This document shows positions 1-14,246 of a DNA stretch of 64,000 bases, piece after piece (the stretch's first letter is position 1; each line of letters opens with the position of its first letter). The translations under genes were made by a program, and so were the position numbers. The notes beneath the pieces were generated by a model. That model saw nothing but the letters and a program-made list of their open reading frames with translations. It had not been told where the DNA came from and ran no database searches. Source of the DNA: Sugiyamaella lignohabitans (taxonomy: Eukaryota; Ascomycota; Dipodascomycetes; Dipodascales; Trichomonascaceae); assembly GCF_001640025.1 (NCBI RefSeq), contig NC_031674.1, forward strand, positions 1,550,001-1,614,000, read 5' to 3'.

Positions 1-3000
1 TATCAGTAACTAGTTGATACTTGCTATCACTGCGAAGGCCATCAATGGAAATCTTAAACTCGGCGACACACTCAAATATATCCTGAACAACAATAGTTAA
101 CTGCTCCGTTCTGACATTAGACTGATATAAGACATCAAATTCAGATACCTGTCGTTTCAAGTCAGAAAGTCGGTTAGCGAATTTGTTGACAGCATTCGTG
201 AAGTCTCCATTATCAGTAAATTTACCCATGCTCACCAGGCTACTCCAAACATTCGAAACAAACTTTATCATATCAGGAGCCCAGTGCAGAATGCGCCAAG
301 CTCTTTGACAGTCGTCATAAATACCTGAAACCGGCAAAATTCTGTCGCCTGCATCAAATAATGATGTGATTTTCTTCGCTGTTTCCTCCATTGACTGTAG
401 AGTGCTCGATGTTCTGGCGAGCATAGATATAGATGTTCGCTGAGCAGTTAAAACTGACAAGGCATTTTCACCAATGGCCAAAGCACGTTGAAGATCATTT
501 GTAGGAACATCGGTTTCATTGCTTGAAACGGCAAATCTGATCCTAGGCAGAAATTCGAGAATCTTGAAAAAATAAGAATCTCCTTTTCCAGTATCAATAG
601 CATCCAAAGAGTTTGTGGAAGCTAATATTTGGGTGATCTTACTTTGGGCACTCGTAATGTCTCTCTTCACAGTGTACTTCAAGCCTGCTTCCCGTAGTCC
701 TTTCAAAGTCAAGGTTAGGGTCTTGGACTTCTCCATTTTCAATGAAGAAATCACTTTCTTGTTTTCCTCGTTAACAGTCGAAGGAGTGGCGTTCCGAAGT
801 CTATCTGAATCCTCAAGAGCACTAACTGCTAAAGGTTCAAGGGAAAGCACTTCGTCCAATTTAATCTTAGAAGCCATTGACTGGAAATACTTGATGGTAC
901 CATGAATACCTTTCAATCTCATTGGCCTTGATTGCCAGAACTCGAACTTCTCAGCGACATATAAATGTGGTTGTATAGAATTGAGAGCAATGCCATCAAT
1001 CTTAAGTTCGGCTGGGAGACTGTTCACATTTAGAGGAATTGCCTTGGAAGGCTTGTCCACCAAGCCTGTTATCTTTCCAGCCAGGAAGGAACGATATTTC
1101 CTTACAATTTTGAACAGCTTGTGATGAGATCTACGAGCACTTTCCTTGAGGGCAGAAATATTGGTGTCTTTCCAACTTGCAAGAAGGATGACATCATTCA
1201 TTTCTTTCTTTAGTGTTTTCTTAAATTCCAGAATGTCAGTTTCAACCTGAGGGAGATACTGGCGATAAAAGGTCACGACGTTCAAGACAGCGTTCGAGAT
1301 CAAGTCTAACTTTGGATCAGATACTGCAAGCGACTTCGCATGCTTGGAGAAAGTTATTAATAACACAAGATAAGTTTCGAACTGGCCATATGTTGCCTCA
1401 CTGACGAAGACAGAAAGAGTTTGTACCAAATCGGCCACGTTTAAAGCATCCACATCATCAGGGCGCATGGGGATTTCAATGATGTTCTCGTACAAGTAAA
1501 ACCACCACTGAGATGCTTTTGTTTCGAAGGCCTCCTCCTCAGATCGAAGGAGCCCGGCCCATGTAGAAAGTTCAAGCTTTCGCCACGAAATAATCAGTGA
1601 AACGACTTGGTCAATAAAACTAGAAACGGACACCTCCCTACTGGCATATGCCTCCCACTCGTGAAGAAATGTGAGTATTTGTTCCAGTTTCTGTAACAAC
1701 CGAGCAATAGGAGCAGTGCAAGGATAAGCTAACAGTTCTTCACATGAAACGGCGATGTTTTGCAGCGTTGAATGTTCCGGCCATCTTTCTAACAAATTTT
1801 TGATTCTATTGCGAATAGCCTTAGCAAGCTCAGTTACTCGATCCGTTTCGTCCTGTTTAGAATCATGATAAAAATTGATAGGGCCGCTCTTGTTTTCAAA
1901 GACGTTTTCAATCTTGTTGGAAAGAGAGAATATCAAAGAAGATAAAATGTTAGCAGCAGAAACCTTGTCTGTAGTACTGGGAGTAATATGCTGAAGTAAT
2001 TTTCTAGTAGTTTCAACACCATCAAGTACAACGTTACTCAAAGTCAAAGGCGTTTCGCCGGGATCGAAGAGAGATTTATGGATATTCATTAACTCTCTAG
2101 AGCGTGGTTCAATGAAAGATTTCTCGCTTGATTCATCCACATCCATGACTTCTTCGTAATCAGGGAACATACGTTTGAAATCTTCGTCGGCCTCCTGCTC
2201 GCTGTTATCCTTGAATATAGAAGCATTGGCGGCTTCCTCCTCCTTCTGACGCATTTTACCCAATGACCATTTATAATAAAATGTTTTCAAAACTAGGTCG
2301 ACTAAAGAAAACGAAGGTTGGTTATCCTTATTTCTCGTTGAAGATGTCTTCTTAATATTGAAGACTGCACATTGCAATGCATATAAGTACAAACTTTCGA
2401 GAACCTGTTCTTCTCCTGTTTTCAGTAATCGCTTACCTGATACCTCAAATACTTCATATAAAAAGGAAGGAGATATAAGCGAAATAGGATCTACCAGCCA
2501 TGGAAGCTGATTCTTTGTATCACGGTTGGAAGCGATGATACCGAATCCTAATTGCATGGATTTGATAAAACCAGTCAGAATAGAAGAAATGTCATAATAA
2601 TGAAAGAACCTTTCTTCAATACGAGAAATGAAACGGGAACAGTTTATATGCCAAAGTTCAACTTCTTCAAGACTCGAGTTGAGCAATTTTTCTACTATTG
2701 TTGGACCCACTGCTGTATCCATTAGTGACATCCATTCTCTGTGGATGTTCTCTAATTGTGATTCTTTGGGTCTGTAAGTATCAAACGTGATGTCATTAAC
2801 AGTTTCAGGTCTATGGGAAATCAAGGCTCGCTCCACAGAATCTGGTTTTTCGCCCACAAAAATCTGACGAATAATCTCTAATGCTTGCCTCTCATTGTCA
2901 TACTGACGGGACCTTACAGATTTACGCTCATGTTCAACATGTTGATGGATTGCAGGGTCAAACGGAAGGTTAGGGATGTACAACACAACCATTCCAACAG

Positions 3001-6000
3001 CGTATAGAATCCATGCTGTTCCTACTGACCTTGCCGAAATACCTGCTTTCAATTGAGATAGCCCTGGTAAGAAATACCTTTCTTTAACTTGCTGGAAATT
3101 ATTCTGTAAAGACTCGTCGGCTTCTCGATGCAAAGCTTCGCACTCACTAATACGCTCGTAAAGGAAATCAGCTAGTAAGGCAAGTTTGTCATCAGTTAAG
3201 GCGTTAGCATTTTTAACCAAGAATTGGGAAAGAAATTTGATATCATTAAAAGCCTGGTTGAATTGACCGACTGGAGCTTCCCTTAAAATGGACCTACCAA
3301 AATGTTAGAAAGTTATTACCGTAACCTTAGTGTCCTACACGTTACTTACTGGTCGGCAAGAATTCTGCACAGAATCTTGTTTTTGTCGATGATCTCATCC
3401 AGATCACTATTAGTCTCACTATTCACCAGTGAGTTCAAAACAGGAGGATACGGAGAATCTAGTTTGTTAGTGACAGTGATAAAAACTGGGCCATGGGAAA
3501 TTGTACTCACTTATTGATTTTCTCTTGTAACTTAACAGGTCCGTAGTAGCAATAAGCGAAAACCCTGAAAGTCGTTGAATAATTTCAAAAGGATTTTCAT
3601 TCTAAAACGTTAGTGTTTGTGTATAGGTGAATGGACTTGTGTTAAACATACCTTAGAAGTAGCGTGAAGCTCTACCATAACAGAAAGATTTGCAAAGGTT
3701 TGTTGGAATAAATGAACTCGGCGATCATGAAATTTCGACGCGAGATTTTCCAACTCAGAAATTCCTCTTTCAAGATGCTGCAAAGTTAGTAAAAGAAATA
3801 AAAATGCTTTAATTCCGGGATGCTACTTACAATTAGCAGATCGTCAATACCTGTTGAATTCTGGCACACGGCGCCAATGCTTTCAATAAGCGACTCTCGC
3901 AAAGCATTGACATTCGCCGAAGAGTCATCGAACATTTCACTGGCAATTGCGTCAAAACGATTAGAGAGATCAATCAATCGCCTATAGCTATCCCAAGCTA
4001 ACTCCGTAACAGGGAGATCTGGTTTGTAAGCCTTCCATATCAGTTCCATAGAAATACCGGTTGTGAGATCAAGTTCAGATCCAAAAGATTCAATTACTTT
4101 GATCATATCACTGACAAAAGGAGCGAACTCGGGAATTTTGGCATTATCTGTAACCCATTTGTCTAAAATATCACGATATATGTGAAGCTTGTTCTCGTAG
4201 GGCTCAGAATGATTTGTAAGGTCGATAATGTCAAAACAAACAAATATTAAATCTTGAATAACAATTAATGTGGTCTGATACATGTTAGTGCCGTTCACAG
4301 ACATTATAGCCACTGGTATAGAGTCCAGTAAACAACCTACCTTATTCACACTGCCCTCAGCCAAAAATCGTTTTAAGCACAGAGATGCAAAATTTGCGAT
4401 CCCTGCTATTAGTGGGAAAACCATCACTTTTGGTGCTTGTTTAAAAGATCTACCCAATGAAAGAGCTGCCGACTTCTCGAGATAAGTCATCTCGGAGGGT
4501 CTTGCAGCTTTAGCTTTGTTCTCCACATTTGCAATAGTCTGCGTGATAATATGCAAGTAATGTAGACTACTGAGAATAAGATGAGCATTTCCAGCATGCT
4601 CTAGACCGAAACCAAACCTCGATACTGCTGTATCAACCAAGGGATTTAAAGGCAGTTCATCTGCAATTTTGAGAGAAGTCTCACCTGCGTCAGTCAGAGC
4701 CGAATCATAAAAGGATCTAAGCGCGGCAACGTATCCGACATCATTCAGGAATGCAAGGTTTTCTATCAGTAAGTTTGACAAGTTTTGGTAGGCAGCTGAG
4801 AAAAGCTTACTGCTATAGACCAACGTCCTCCATCTGTTCAGGACACTAAGGGCAGATTGAGGAATGAAACTGACAGCTGCCTTAACTAACATATTTGGAT
4901 CATCGATTTCTGATCCAACAATGGCATCATCGAGCAGCGAAAATGTTCGCAAATAAGAGTTAGAAGAGCCAATGTGCTTAGAAACTTGGGAAGAAAACTC
5001 AGTACTAACTGAAAGTTTCAGATCATGTAAAGCATTTTCTAGGTTAGTGGAAGATGCAGCATCTGTAATATGTGAGTTGATTTCAAGCAGTTTTCTGTCA
5101 AACGAAGTAGCTCTAGAGTCTAGGCTCTCAAGGAAAATCTCAACACCACGGTTTCGCATAGCACGGGAGAGCTCACCATAGTGAGGGTCAACAGTCAAAA
5201 ATAATCTGAAGTCCTTGTGAGGGATGATCATACGGGGTTCACCATTTTCTAAAGAGCATTCGTTGACAATCAGGCATCCATTAGGTTCAAGTAATGAGTT
5301 GAGACGATCAAGTACGGATGGATTGCATAGGTTAGCATTGTCTAAAATCAACCAATGACCCTCTTCTACCGCCTTGACAAGGGTACCATCTAACCACTGG
5401 AATTTTGCAGTTTGATTTTCGCCTGCCTGCTTTATCAAAGTGTCGGCAATAGCAATAAACTTGGCCACCTTGGCATTGAACTTGTCGCTGTATACTGGGA
5501 CTTTTGCTAAAACATTACGAACATTGTACAGGTCACTAGCCACAAACTCTTCGGTGTTTGCACTTTCGTACAATTGCGACAACTCAAACAGAAGCCCTTT
5601 CCATTCAGCAGTTGCACTATGCTTTAATACAAAGGAGATTGTTTCAAGACAAAGATCCCTCACCTCTGCGAATAACTGAGATGCTTTATGAGCAACATCA
5701 ACCTGGTCAAATCCACCCAATAAATCAGTACTGTCAATGTCACCATTCATTGGAAACTCTTTCAAATTCTTACCCAATAAATTAGCTAAACCTCTTATTA
5801 GACTGGTTTTACCGGAGTTGGTTGGACCCACTAAAATTAAGGGCCAGGCATTTTGAACACATGTAATCATTGACTCCAGAGCATCGTTGTTACATTGCAA
5901 AAGTAAGGCATTTTGAAATCCTGATTCAAAATCCCCGTCTCGAATTACCAGCGAATGGCCAGATTGTAGAAGCTTGGGGGCAACTTGAATATACTGATCA

Positions 6001-9000
6001 CTCTGTTCACATGGCCCAAAGAACTGCTCGTAAAGGGCCAAAGCTGCCTCTCTATCTGACTTCGAACGGAATCTTTGGCCGATAATAATATTAAAGAATT
6101 CCACTGGGTCGCACCTGGAGGATATTCCTGCAGAACTGTTCACCAAACCGAGCCATCTCATGGTATCTCTCAGGTTAAATTCAAAAGGACTGCCTAATTG
6201 ACCAAAGGATCTTTTCACTGATATCTGGTGATCCAACTCCAAAACAAATTTGATAAGTTTTTCAGTGGTATCTGTGGGAAGTTTGGGGAAGATAAACGAT
6301 GAAATTTGATGCAAGTCTGGTAACGTCAAGGTATCAACATATACGACAGAGAAACGATTAATGAACGATTTTGGCAAACCCTTACGGCCTCCACCTTGAT
6401 AGTGTGGATTTTGAGCAGCAAAGACAGTGAATCCTTTACCACAGGAGAATGTCTTATCTAATTCAGGAATATATGCCTCACCACGGTGATCTAAGCAAGC
6501 ATTGAGACCCTCCAAGACAGACTGTGATGCAAGATTCATCTCATCTAATAGAACCCATTCACCTCTTTGCATGGCTCTCAAAAATGGAGCATCTTTCCAT
6601 ACAAACTCACCAGCGCTACTGCCTTCAGCAGGTGCATCCGAACCAAATAAATCTATAAGATCAGTCTGTTCTGATAGATTGATTCGCGTCAGGGGCCGTC
6701 CAACTACATCTGCAATTGCCGTGATGAGACTTGTTTTACCTACACCAGGGCTACCTTCTAGCAGAATTGGCTTGCGTGCCTGCATAGCACGAACTACACG
6801 AAGCGCATTCATGGCGGTTGTAGGAGCCTTCAGGTTGAAAGAAGCCTCTTTGCTTGACCTGCTATCTCTTTGAAGAATAAATGGACCAACATGCAATTCA
6901 TTGACATCAACTTCAATCGAGGCAATCTCACGGTAGGCAATCGTGAAATCCGTGTCAAGTAACGAAGATAACTTTTGAACACACTTGATTCTATGCTGCT
7001 CAAGAATGTCCACTGATTGAGTCAAAGCAGCTGAGTTGTTCGTACCAACCGAGTCTACGAATACCATACAGGCACCATGAAACACACTTAATTCGGGTGA
7101 GATTCTCTCTGAAAGAGTATTGATAAAGTTAATCCAGGCTAAAATGTCACGGAGCGAAATAATACCTGAAGAAGCGTCACCGTTTCCATATCTCTGACCA
7201 AACCATTGACCAAACTGAATAATGCAATTGGCAAACCTTTTGACTTCAGGCTTGAGCTTTGATTCAGCAATTTGCAAGACATCTTCAAAGTCCTCCATGG
7301 AAGGTACCCAAATCTCTGTAAAACGGTTTCGAAGGGCAGGTGAAAGTTCCTTTTTTCCATAATCACCACCAGGGTTCATAGTAGAAAGAAATTGAAAACC
7401 TTCTTGAGCAACTATTTGAACGTCTTGAGATCCTTTTTCGGATAGTAGTAGTGTTTTCTCAGGCTCCAAAACACTGTTGAGACGTTCAAGCACTGAATCA
7501 TCTGCAAGAGAGATTTCGTCCAATAAGAAGAGATCTCCTTGCTTGAGGGCTTGGATCAAGGTACCATCGTGCCATTCAAATAGAATTTGAAGACGGTTAA
7601 CCAACCCTTCAATCTTAGTATGAGTCAGTGAGTCAACATTGGGTTGATCCAGGGAGGTGTACATCTGCTTTAGTTCTTCGAGATCAGCGCTTTCCACAGC
7701 TAAGCCCTGAGCAGTCAAAACATGACGAAGCTCGTTAGCAAGTTCTTTCTGGAGGTCTCCACGATTACGTACTGGACGTTGGGCACCAATTATATCGCCT
7801 GTCTCGGTATTTTGGTGAGCGTTCACAATGTGCAACTCTTTCCCTAGGCTTTCGGCAAGAATTTGGCAAATGGTGGTTTTACCACAACCAGTTTCACCAA
7901 CCAAAAGGATAGGTTCATTATTCTTTATCGCCTCCCACACCAATACCAAAAGACGCTTCATTCCCTTTGTCCATACCACCTTGTCATTTGACTCAACAAT
8001 CCGCTGGGGAAGTAACTCTAAGTAAGACTTTTCGATGTCAAGCTTGATTCTCATAACTTTTTCAATCACCTTTTTGACAATGAGCCTTTCCTCAGGCTTT
8101 CTAACCCTCTCTCCAAGGAGGATATAACCATTTAGTCCTAATTGTTCGTAGCCCACTGCCTCTCTCTGAGCCCATCTGAAGAGATCACGAAGTGTGGCAA
8201 AACTATTCTTCTGTTCGAACAATCTTGTCGATTGACGCTCTACCGAAAGTTGGCGATAGACGTCAACAATTTTCTTAGCATATGAAGGTGCAATCTCGCA
8301 TCTATCTCTAAGAATAATTTCAAGCTCATCCTCAGGTATATCGTCAAAATGCAACTCTAGGAAACGATTTCTGAAAGCTCGAGATAACAGTTTTCTTCCA
8401 CCATACAGTCCTGGTGGATTCTGAGTGGCAAACAACATAAAGTCGGGATGGGGCTTGACAATCTCTTGAGTTTCGGGAATTAAAAGCTCTCGGTTATCGT
8501 CGAGCAATCTATTCAATGCCTCCAATACATCAGTTGGAGCAAGGTTTAACTCGTCAAGAACAATCCAATAACCATTTCGCACTGCTTCTACTAGGACACC
8601 TTCTTGAAACTTGAGCTGTCCGCGTTCATCGGATACATAGCTACCTAGGTATTCCTGTAAATCTGTGTGCTCGTGATTGTTAATACGAACAAACTTGTGA
8701 CCAGATTTGTTTGCCAGGTAGTGAATCATACTCGTTTTTCCACTTGACGTGGGACCCTGAATTAGGACAGGGAACAATCTACCAGCAGTTGCTCTAGTCA
8801 AACTGAGAAGATTCTTTTCAACAAAAGGGGTAATGATATAGTTTTGTTGTTCCTTGGGAGGAAGGGCACCTTGTCTGAGCCAATAGTGCTTGAATTGGAC
8901 ATAGCTATGCCCATCTTGTGGAGCAGGAGGGATTTGAGAAATAACCGATTTGACATTCTTAAGTCGACCAATTGTGTATTTGGTGATCGCTGGTAGCAGA

Positions 9001-11960
9001 ATATCTTCGGATGGTTTATCGAGTAATGTAAGGAAACTCATGCAGAACCCTTCGAATAAAGCTCTTCGCAGTCCATAGATATGAGAAATAGATGCAGAAT
9101 ATACCAGTGTTCGAGATAAAGTTCTTATGCTGAAATGAGGTTTCTGATTTGCACCATCAACGATTTTATTCTGCTCCGATAGTGCCTTTGCCTCAAGATA
9201 GAGTTCTGCCACATCATTTCCAACCCATTGGTCGCTCATCGATAAATGACCAATGTACTTATCAATAATTGCAAGGAGATCAGAAATGTCCCTATCCGGA
9301 GATGTCACATAAAGTTCTGTAAATCGAGAACGAAGACCCACCGGTAGGTCCCTCTTACCAATATCAGTAGCGGGGTTCATACATGCAAACAAGCGGAAGT
9401 CTGGGTGAGCCTTGATAGAACCCGCATCACCCTTCTCAGAAAGTGTAATTGAGGGGTTTTCTACCAACAGGTCTGCAATGCTTTCTAGTGTATCCGACGA
9501 TGCCAGGTTGATTTCATCCAACAATACCCAATCTCCCCTTCTCACAGCTTGTACCAATAGACCCTCAACGAAACTAAAGAAAAAGGAGTTTTCTATTTGT
9601 TTAGCTTGAATTTCAAAGCTATTTACCTCATTCAAGAATTCTTTCCATTGATCAAGAAGAAGAGCTTTTGTGGCAGAGTCTATTTTACGCTTCTTCTTTG
9701 GCTTTTCGGTCGTTGTATCATTCGAGTCGCTATCAGATTTAGAAAGCATTTCTTCAGCCATTCGATAAGCTTCTCGCCATAGCTTTATAGTATTGCCCCA
9801 ATGACCCTTAATAAATGACTTTGTTAAAATTGCCAAGAATCTCTCATTCTTCTTTGCTGAGAAGGTGTTTTCAAAGAGTGAATCAAACTTTTCCCTAATT
9901 GGCATAGCAATGAGCTTACTATCAACTGGTTTATATCCACCCAGCAAATCACCAGTTTCAGTTTGTTGTGAAACATTGATAATGGTAATATTTTTGTTGA
10001 GTACATTGGCCAAATATTGCACTACTGTGGTCTTACCGGTACCAGTCTCACCCACTAGCAAAATAGGTTCAGACATAGAGCTGGCTACACCAACTTGTTC
10101 GATAAGTCTTAAACTATGACCAGTAAGAGCGAATTTGGAGCGCTGAGCCGACAGAATCCTTGATTTAGCCTTTGAAAGGGCCCTGGATTTTATCATTTGA
10201 CCACGACCAATAGTGAAACTTGTCGATGTCTCCGACATGGCGGGGATATGTTTGGAAAGGAATAAGTTGACCCTGTTGATAGATATATCGAGCGACTCTC
10301 CAATGATAGCAGCCAAATATTCCCGACCCTCATATGTAGGGATGAAGCCAGCAAAACAGTCAAAAGCCTCAGCAAAAATATTGTCATAAATAGAGGAAGC
10401 TAATGCTTGGTCAGGGGTTGTAATTCCCTGTTGTTTCAGCATGTGATGAACTCGTCTAGCCCATTTTATGAGATCACGAGGAGAAATCTGTCTTTGAGCG
10501 GATTTACTCAATGATAAGAATCTAGGTGCTGTAAAATGGTGTGCCAGATCAACATAAACTTGCACAAAAGTACCAGCCAGCTTTTGTAATAATGGAAACC
10601 GAGATTTGATAATCATTACTAACTCCTCTTGGGATGGAGCTTCTACTTTGACCTGAGTCCAGAATCGCTTACCAATAAGTTCTGGGAGAACCTCAGCACC
10701 AGATCTTGAATGGACAGACTTCATCGTAGCAAATAGCTGGAAACCTTGCTTGGCATTGACAACTTCACTACGGGATGGAATTAAAAGCTGTCGCTTTTCC
10801 AACAAAGGAAGTAAAAGAGACAGGATCTCAGTGGGAGCTTTGTCTATATCTTCAATAAGCACCCAGCGACCCTCTCTAACTGCCACAGAAAGCACACCAG
10901 GACGCCATTCAAACGACCCTGGCTTTTCACCAGTGGAATAAGTACCAACTAGAAGTTTAGCATCAGTTTGGTCACCCAAATGGATACGCACAATGGATTC
11001 ATAAGCAGACAGGTGCTTGGCGCTTTCGTCGACCAAAAACGTTTTGCCGGAACCCTCAGGGCCTGTCAGAAGAATAGGCTCAGAAGATACGACAGCAGAT
11101 GCCATTTTTTGAAGCGAAGTCATAATAGTGGGTGTAGCAACAAAATCCGAGGTACTGTAAAAAGCGTCAGAATGTTGGAAATTTGGAACAAGAGTACCTC
11201 CAAGATTCGCAATTAATGGGGACGGTTTAAAGGGGCCATCATAAACAGCGGTCTCCGCTGATGTCTGGATAGCGTTTATAGCATTAGATATACGCTTGGC
11301 CTCCACCAAGGGCAGAAAAACAAGATCAAGTTTTTCTGAATCAATGAATCCTAAGATTGGTTCTGAAATATCAATGTGTTGAGCTAACCATTCATCACGG
11401 CATGATTCCGAGGCATTGATGTAAATAGCCAAAACTCGAAGAGTCAGATATTTAGTAGATGCATTCGCTTGACTGCTCTCAAGGATTGTATACAGAACAT
11501 CGGTATCGAGGAATCGAGTAAAAGATCTGTCGTGATTCAAGAGTCTGTAGACAGCCAGAAGAGCAGTATCACAACTTTCTTCCAAAAAAGCTGTGTATAA
11601 GTTAGCAATACCCTGTTTAGTCACAACTCCACAATAGTGACGGGCAAGCTGAGTTAAGGAAGGGTATATTGAGACAGTTCGGGCAAATGCAGATAAAATA
11701 GAAAGTTGGTTGAGATGAGAATGCATAGAAATCCACCTAGCTGCGATTTCTAAAAATACGTCGTGAGCCACTGTTAGGATGGGTACCGTCAATTGAGATG
11801 ACAATGCAAGTTCAGCTAAGCCATTCAATTGGGCGTCAATGTCGTTTGATTTTGCAGAGAACTTTTCGTTAAGTTCTTTCAAAGAAGAGTTTGATGCCTC
11901 AACGATGGCCTTGAGCTGGCCATAGACTTTGACAGCATCAAACTTAATAGGTCCCTCCAT
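1..11960 (-). CDS. MDN1: Midasin (Rea1/Mdn1), 60S ribosome-assembly AAA+ ATPase; 3' end cut by window edge
   Basis: Giant dynein-like AAA+ ATPase that strips assembly factors (Ytm1, Rsa4) from pre-60S particles in the nucleolus and nucleoplasm. The first exon (11960-3831) encodes about 2710 residues. Six Walker A motifs are visible near residues 302 (GPEGSGKT), 638 (GETGTGKT), 1071 (GPTSSGKT), 1357 (GETGCGKT), 1738 (GSPGVGKT) and 2048 (GPTNSGKT), matching the six-module ring. The reading frame then continues across four short introns: 3778-3830, 3602-3651, 3459-3510 and 3294-3349 (50-56 nt). Donors are GTAAGT, GTATGT, GTGAGT and GTAAGT, and CTAAC lies just upstream of the acceptors; phases agree at every junction. 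From 3293 to base 1 a linker-region frame continues. The acidic region and the MIDAS domain, expected in about the last 1000 residues of a roughly 4900-residue protein, lie beyond the edge. The start is the ATG at 11960. No GC element lies inside the visible part. Confidence 0.97.
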
Positions 11961-12800
11961 TGTGCCTATGTTATCTCTACAGCCTAGATATTGTTAGTCA
12001 CCACCAAGTACTATCTACTAGAAGAAGTCATAAAAAAGACTGCTACAAAACTAGATGTGTAAACTTGTGAATACCTACCAACAACTAACTCGGTCAATTA
12101 CAAATAAATAACGTCAGAGTCCACGAACTCAAATGATGAGCAGAGAAATAAAATCTACAAATTTTGGTTAGCTATCACCTCACCTCACTCAAAACAATCA
12201 ACAGAAATCTATAGTAGTAGATCTGATTTCACTTACTTTTCAAGCGTTCGTGAATTCAACAATGCAATTGGAATGCAAAAAAAGAGTGGATCCAGATCAA
12301 AGGCTGTAGGGACTCGATGTACGAGCAACAAATAGTCAGTAACAGGCTTGAAAAGAAGGCAACAAAAAAATTTTTTCGAACTTTACAAAAGCAAAGAAAA
12401 AACCAAGCCTCCCGTGAATAAGAAACCTGTAAAATCACACCAGGTTCACTCAAACAAAGCGATGTCCTGACAAAATAGTTTGACCGACCTTATCGAGATT
12501 GAAAAGTTTCACTGCAGGAAGACTGCTGATAAAAAAAATTGGATGTTAGGTTATATGATAAGTTCAGCCGCACGGACCCTTACAGGACCCTGAAAATGTG
12601 TGTTATCTCTGGCCACAGCGTTTCAGGGACGTTTCTGAATTCACATGGAAACAGTAAAATCAATATCAAAGCAACTCAGAGGACTCTATTTTTTACTTTC
12701 AAAAGAGTGCAATTTGGAAGGGTATATATTAATGCAAGGTCCAGATTGCACCAATCCCCCTGATAACACCCCTCCAACAATTGGCTGATTCACCCGGTAA
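11961..12800. other. MDN1 5' flank, non-coding
   Basis: AT-rich sequence between MDN1 and the TRAPPC2L-like gene. It contains an A-run/T-run stretch near 12365-12376 resembling the RRPE motif (AAAAATTT) of yeast ribosome-biogenesis promoters, which would fit MDN1, although the match is short. No credible gene is seen. Confidence 0.5.
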
Positions 12801-12860
12801 CGACTCGAGCGTAGCGAGAGGAGCAGCAGGGTCTGGGGCGGAGCCCCAGCCGCCGGAGGC
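12801..12860 (-). repeat. GC double-hairpin element 1 (type I)
   Basis: 60-nt copy, 47 nt after the stop codon of the TRAPPC2L-like gene and in the same sense as that gene. The hairpin-2 loop reads TAC instead of TTC. Confidence 0.9.
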
Positions 12861-12907
12861 ATTAAAAAGCGATAAAACGAAGAGATAAATAAGATAAGGG
12901 ACATAGC

Positions 12908-13662
12908 TCATTTGCGGACCGAGGGGGTGTTCCATGCGATGGCCAGCTGTTCGATGGCCCTATCAAACGATTTGCTGGTGATTTCTGTATTGGGGTTGTA
13001 AACGTCGCGAAACGGATTGCACATGAACGAGATGTATGCCTTCTGTACCGCCCTAAAAGCCTGGTCGTTCGTTAGTGTCTGCGATTCAAATCGTCTCCGA
13101 CCAACTCAAAACATCCATATCTATATGCAGCTCTTTCTCAGCCCATTCATAGTGTGAACGAGATTACAAGCAATAAAAAAGGCTCGACTAAGAACCGGGG
13201 ACCGTACAGGACCCTACTGTACTTACGCTCCGTAGGTCGTACCGACTCGTATCCTGGGCATCGGTGCCAATCAGAATCTTCGCACTTGTATTCATCGAGC
13301 ACCCGTAGACGGCCACACCATCGTGGACCAGCAACAGCGAGCAGTCTCGGGGTGATTTGGCATATGTAGGTTCTGTCACGATGTAGTCTAGAGCCATATG
13401 TGAAAGAAAGTGATACCTTATATCCTTGTCACGTTTCTGCCTGGTCTCATCGCCATATTTATCATTGTCGAATGCTTTCAAATAAAGAGGCGAGTTCTAT
13501 CAACAGTTAGTCTTGGTCTTTGGAACTGGTGGAACAATGCCTCCGGCGGCTGGGGCTCCGCCCCAGACCCCGTGGTGCCTCTCGCTTCGCTCGAGCCAGG
13601 CGTCGTGAGCCTGGCACTTGGCGCATGGAATCAACTGGTTCTTGACTGGTATTTGTAATTAC
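12908..13662 (-). CDS. TRAPP-complex subunit, TRAPPC2L/Tca17-like (spliced, 5' end unresolved)
   Basis: Small longin-fold subunit of the TRAPP tethering complex that acts at the Golgi. Exon 13496-13227 reads NSPLYLKAF..., then IRYHFLSHMALDYI and LLLVHDGVAVYGC. It joins in phase across intron 13061-13226 (GTAAGT donor, CTAAC branch) to exon 13060-12908, which reads AFRAVQKAYISFMCNPF and ends in TGA. The pattern fits the family: PLYI near the start, FHY..H.SLD in the first third, and a near-terminal SF.K.H...MCNPF-like block. These two exons give 140 residues, close to the usual total. Upstream, a frame reading ADISLSIVL (to about 13663) joins in phase if the donor at 13662 is used, but no in-frame ATG precedes it. 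The true first exon is therefore not established. The intron upstream of 13496 carries GC element 2. Confidence 0.7.
13539..13597 (+). repeat. GC double-hairpin element 2 (type I)
   Basis: Lies in the first identifiable intron of the TRAPPC2L-like gene, antisense to the gene. One base differs in the middle spacer (TGGTGCC). Confidence 0.9.
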
Positions 13663-13699
13663 CAAGACAATTGAAAGAGAGATATCAGCCAAGTACTCT

Positions 13700-14246
13700 C
13701 ATGGAATATTCCCTATGTGGATACGCAAAGCTACAAGGTGTACAACTCTGCATCCATCTCTCTCCATTTTCTATCCAAACAACCAGAAAAAAAGTCTATC
13801 GAGCTTAAACACTTACATTTGGCCCTATTATGGATATGAATCGTATCGTTTGAGGCATTGCTTCCCTGTCTTGTCTATATTGAAATTAACTTCACGAGAT
13901 AAGTTCTCCAGCTGCACCATAGTCGAAATGAGTTCCTAACCCATTCAGGATACCGCATCACCCCCTGAGTTCTCTGGCTGCCAGCTACCAACCTGATGAT
14001 TCACCCGGAGTTTTTAAAATAAAATCAAAATAATTAGTAAAAGTCACTCTTGGGTGGATTTTCAGCAGATACTGGATCAGAAACCAATTTGATTTGAGAT
14101 TTGTTTGAAAATGGAAAAGAATATTATGAACTGACCCAAATATTAGCGCATAAATATCAAGCCGTACTGGAGCATTCATGTAGCTTATCAAGAGCTTTCT
14201 CAGATTTCACATCCGTCGTTCATTTCAAAGCGATTGTTAAAGTAGC
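13700..14246. other. Intergenic region, divergent promoters
   Basis: Non-coding sequence between the TRAPPC2L-like gene (minus) and the REX exonuclease (plus). No repeat copy or RNA gene was recognised. Confidence 0.5.
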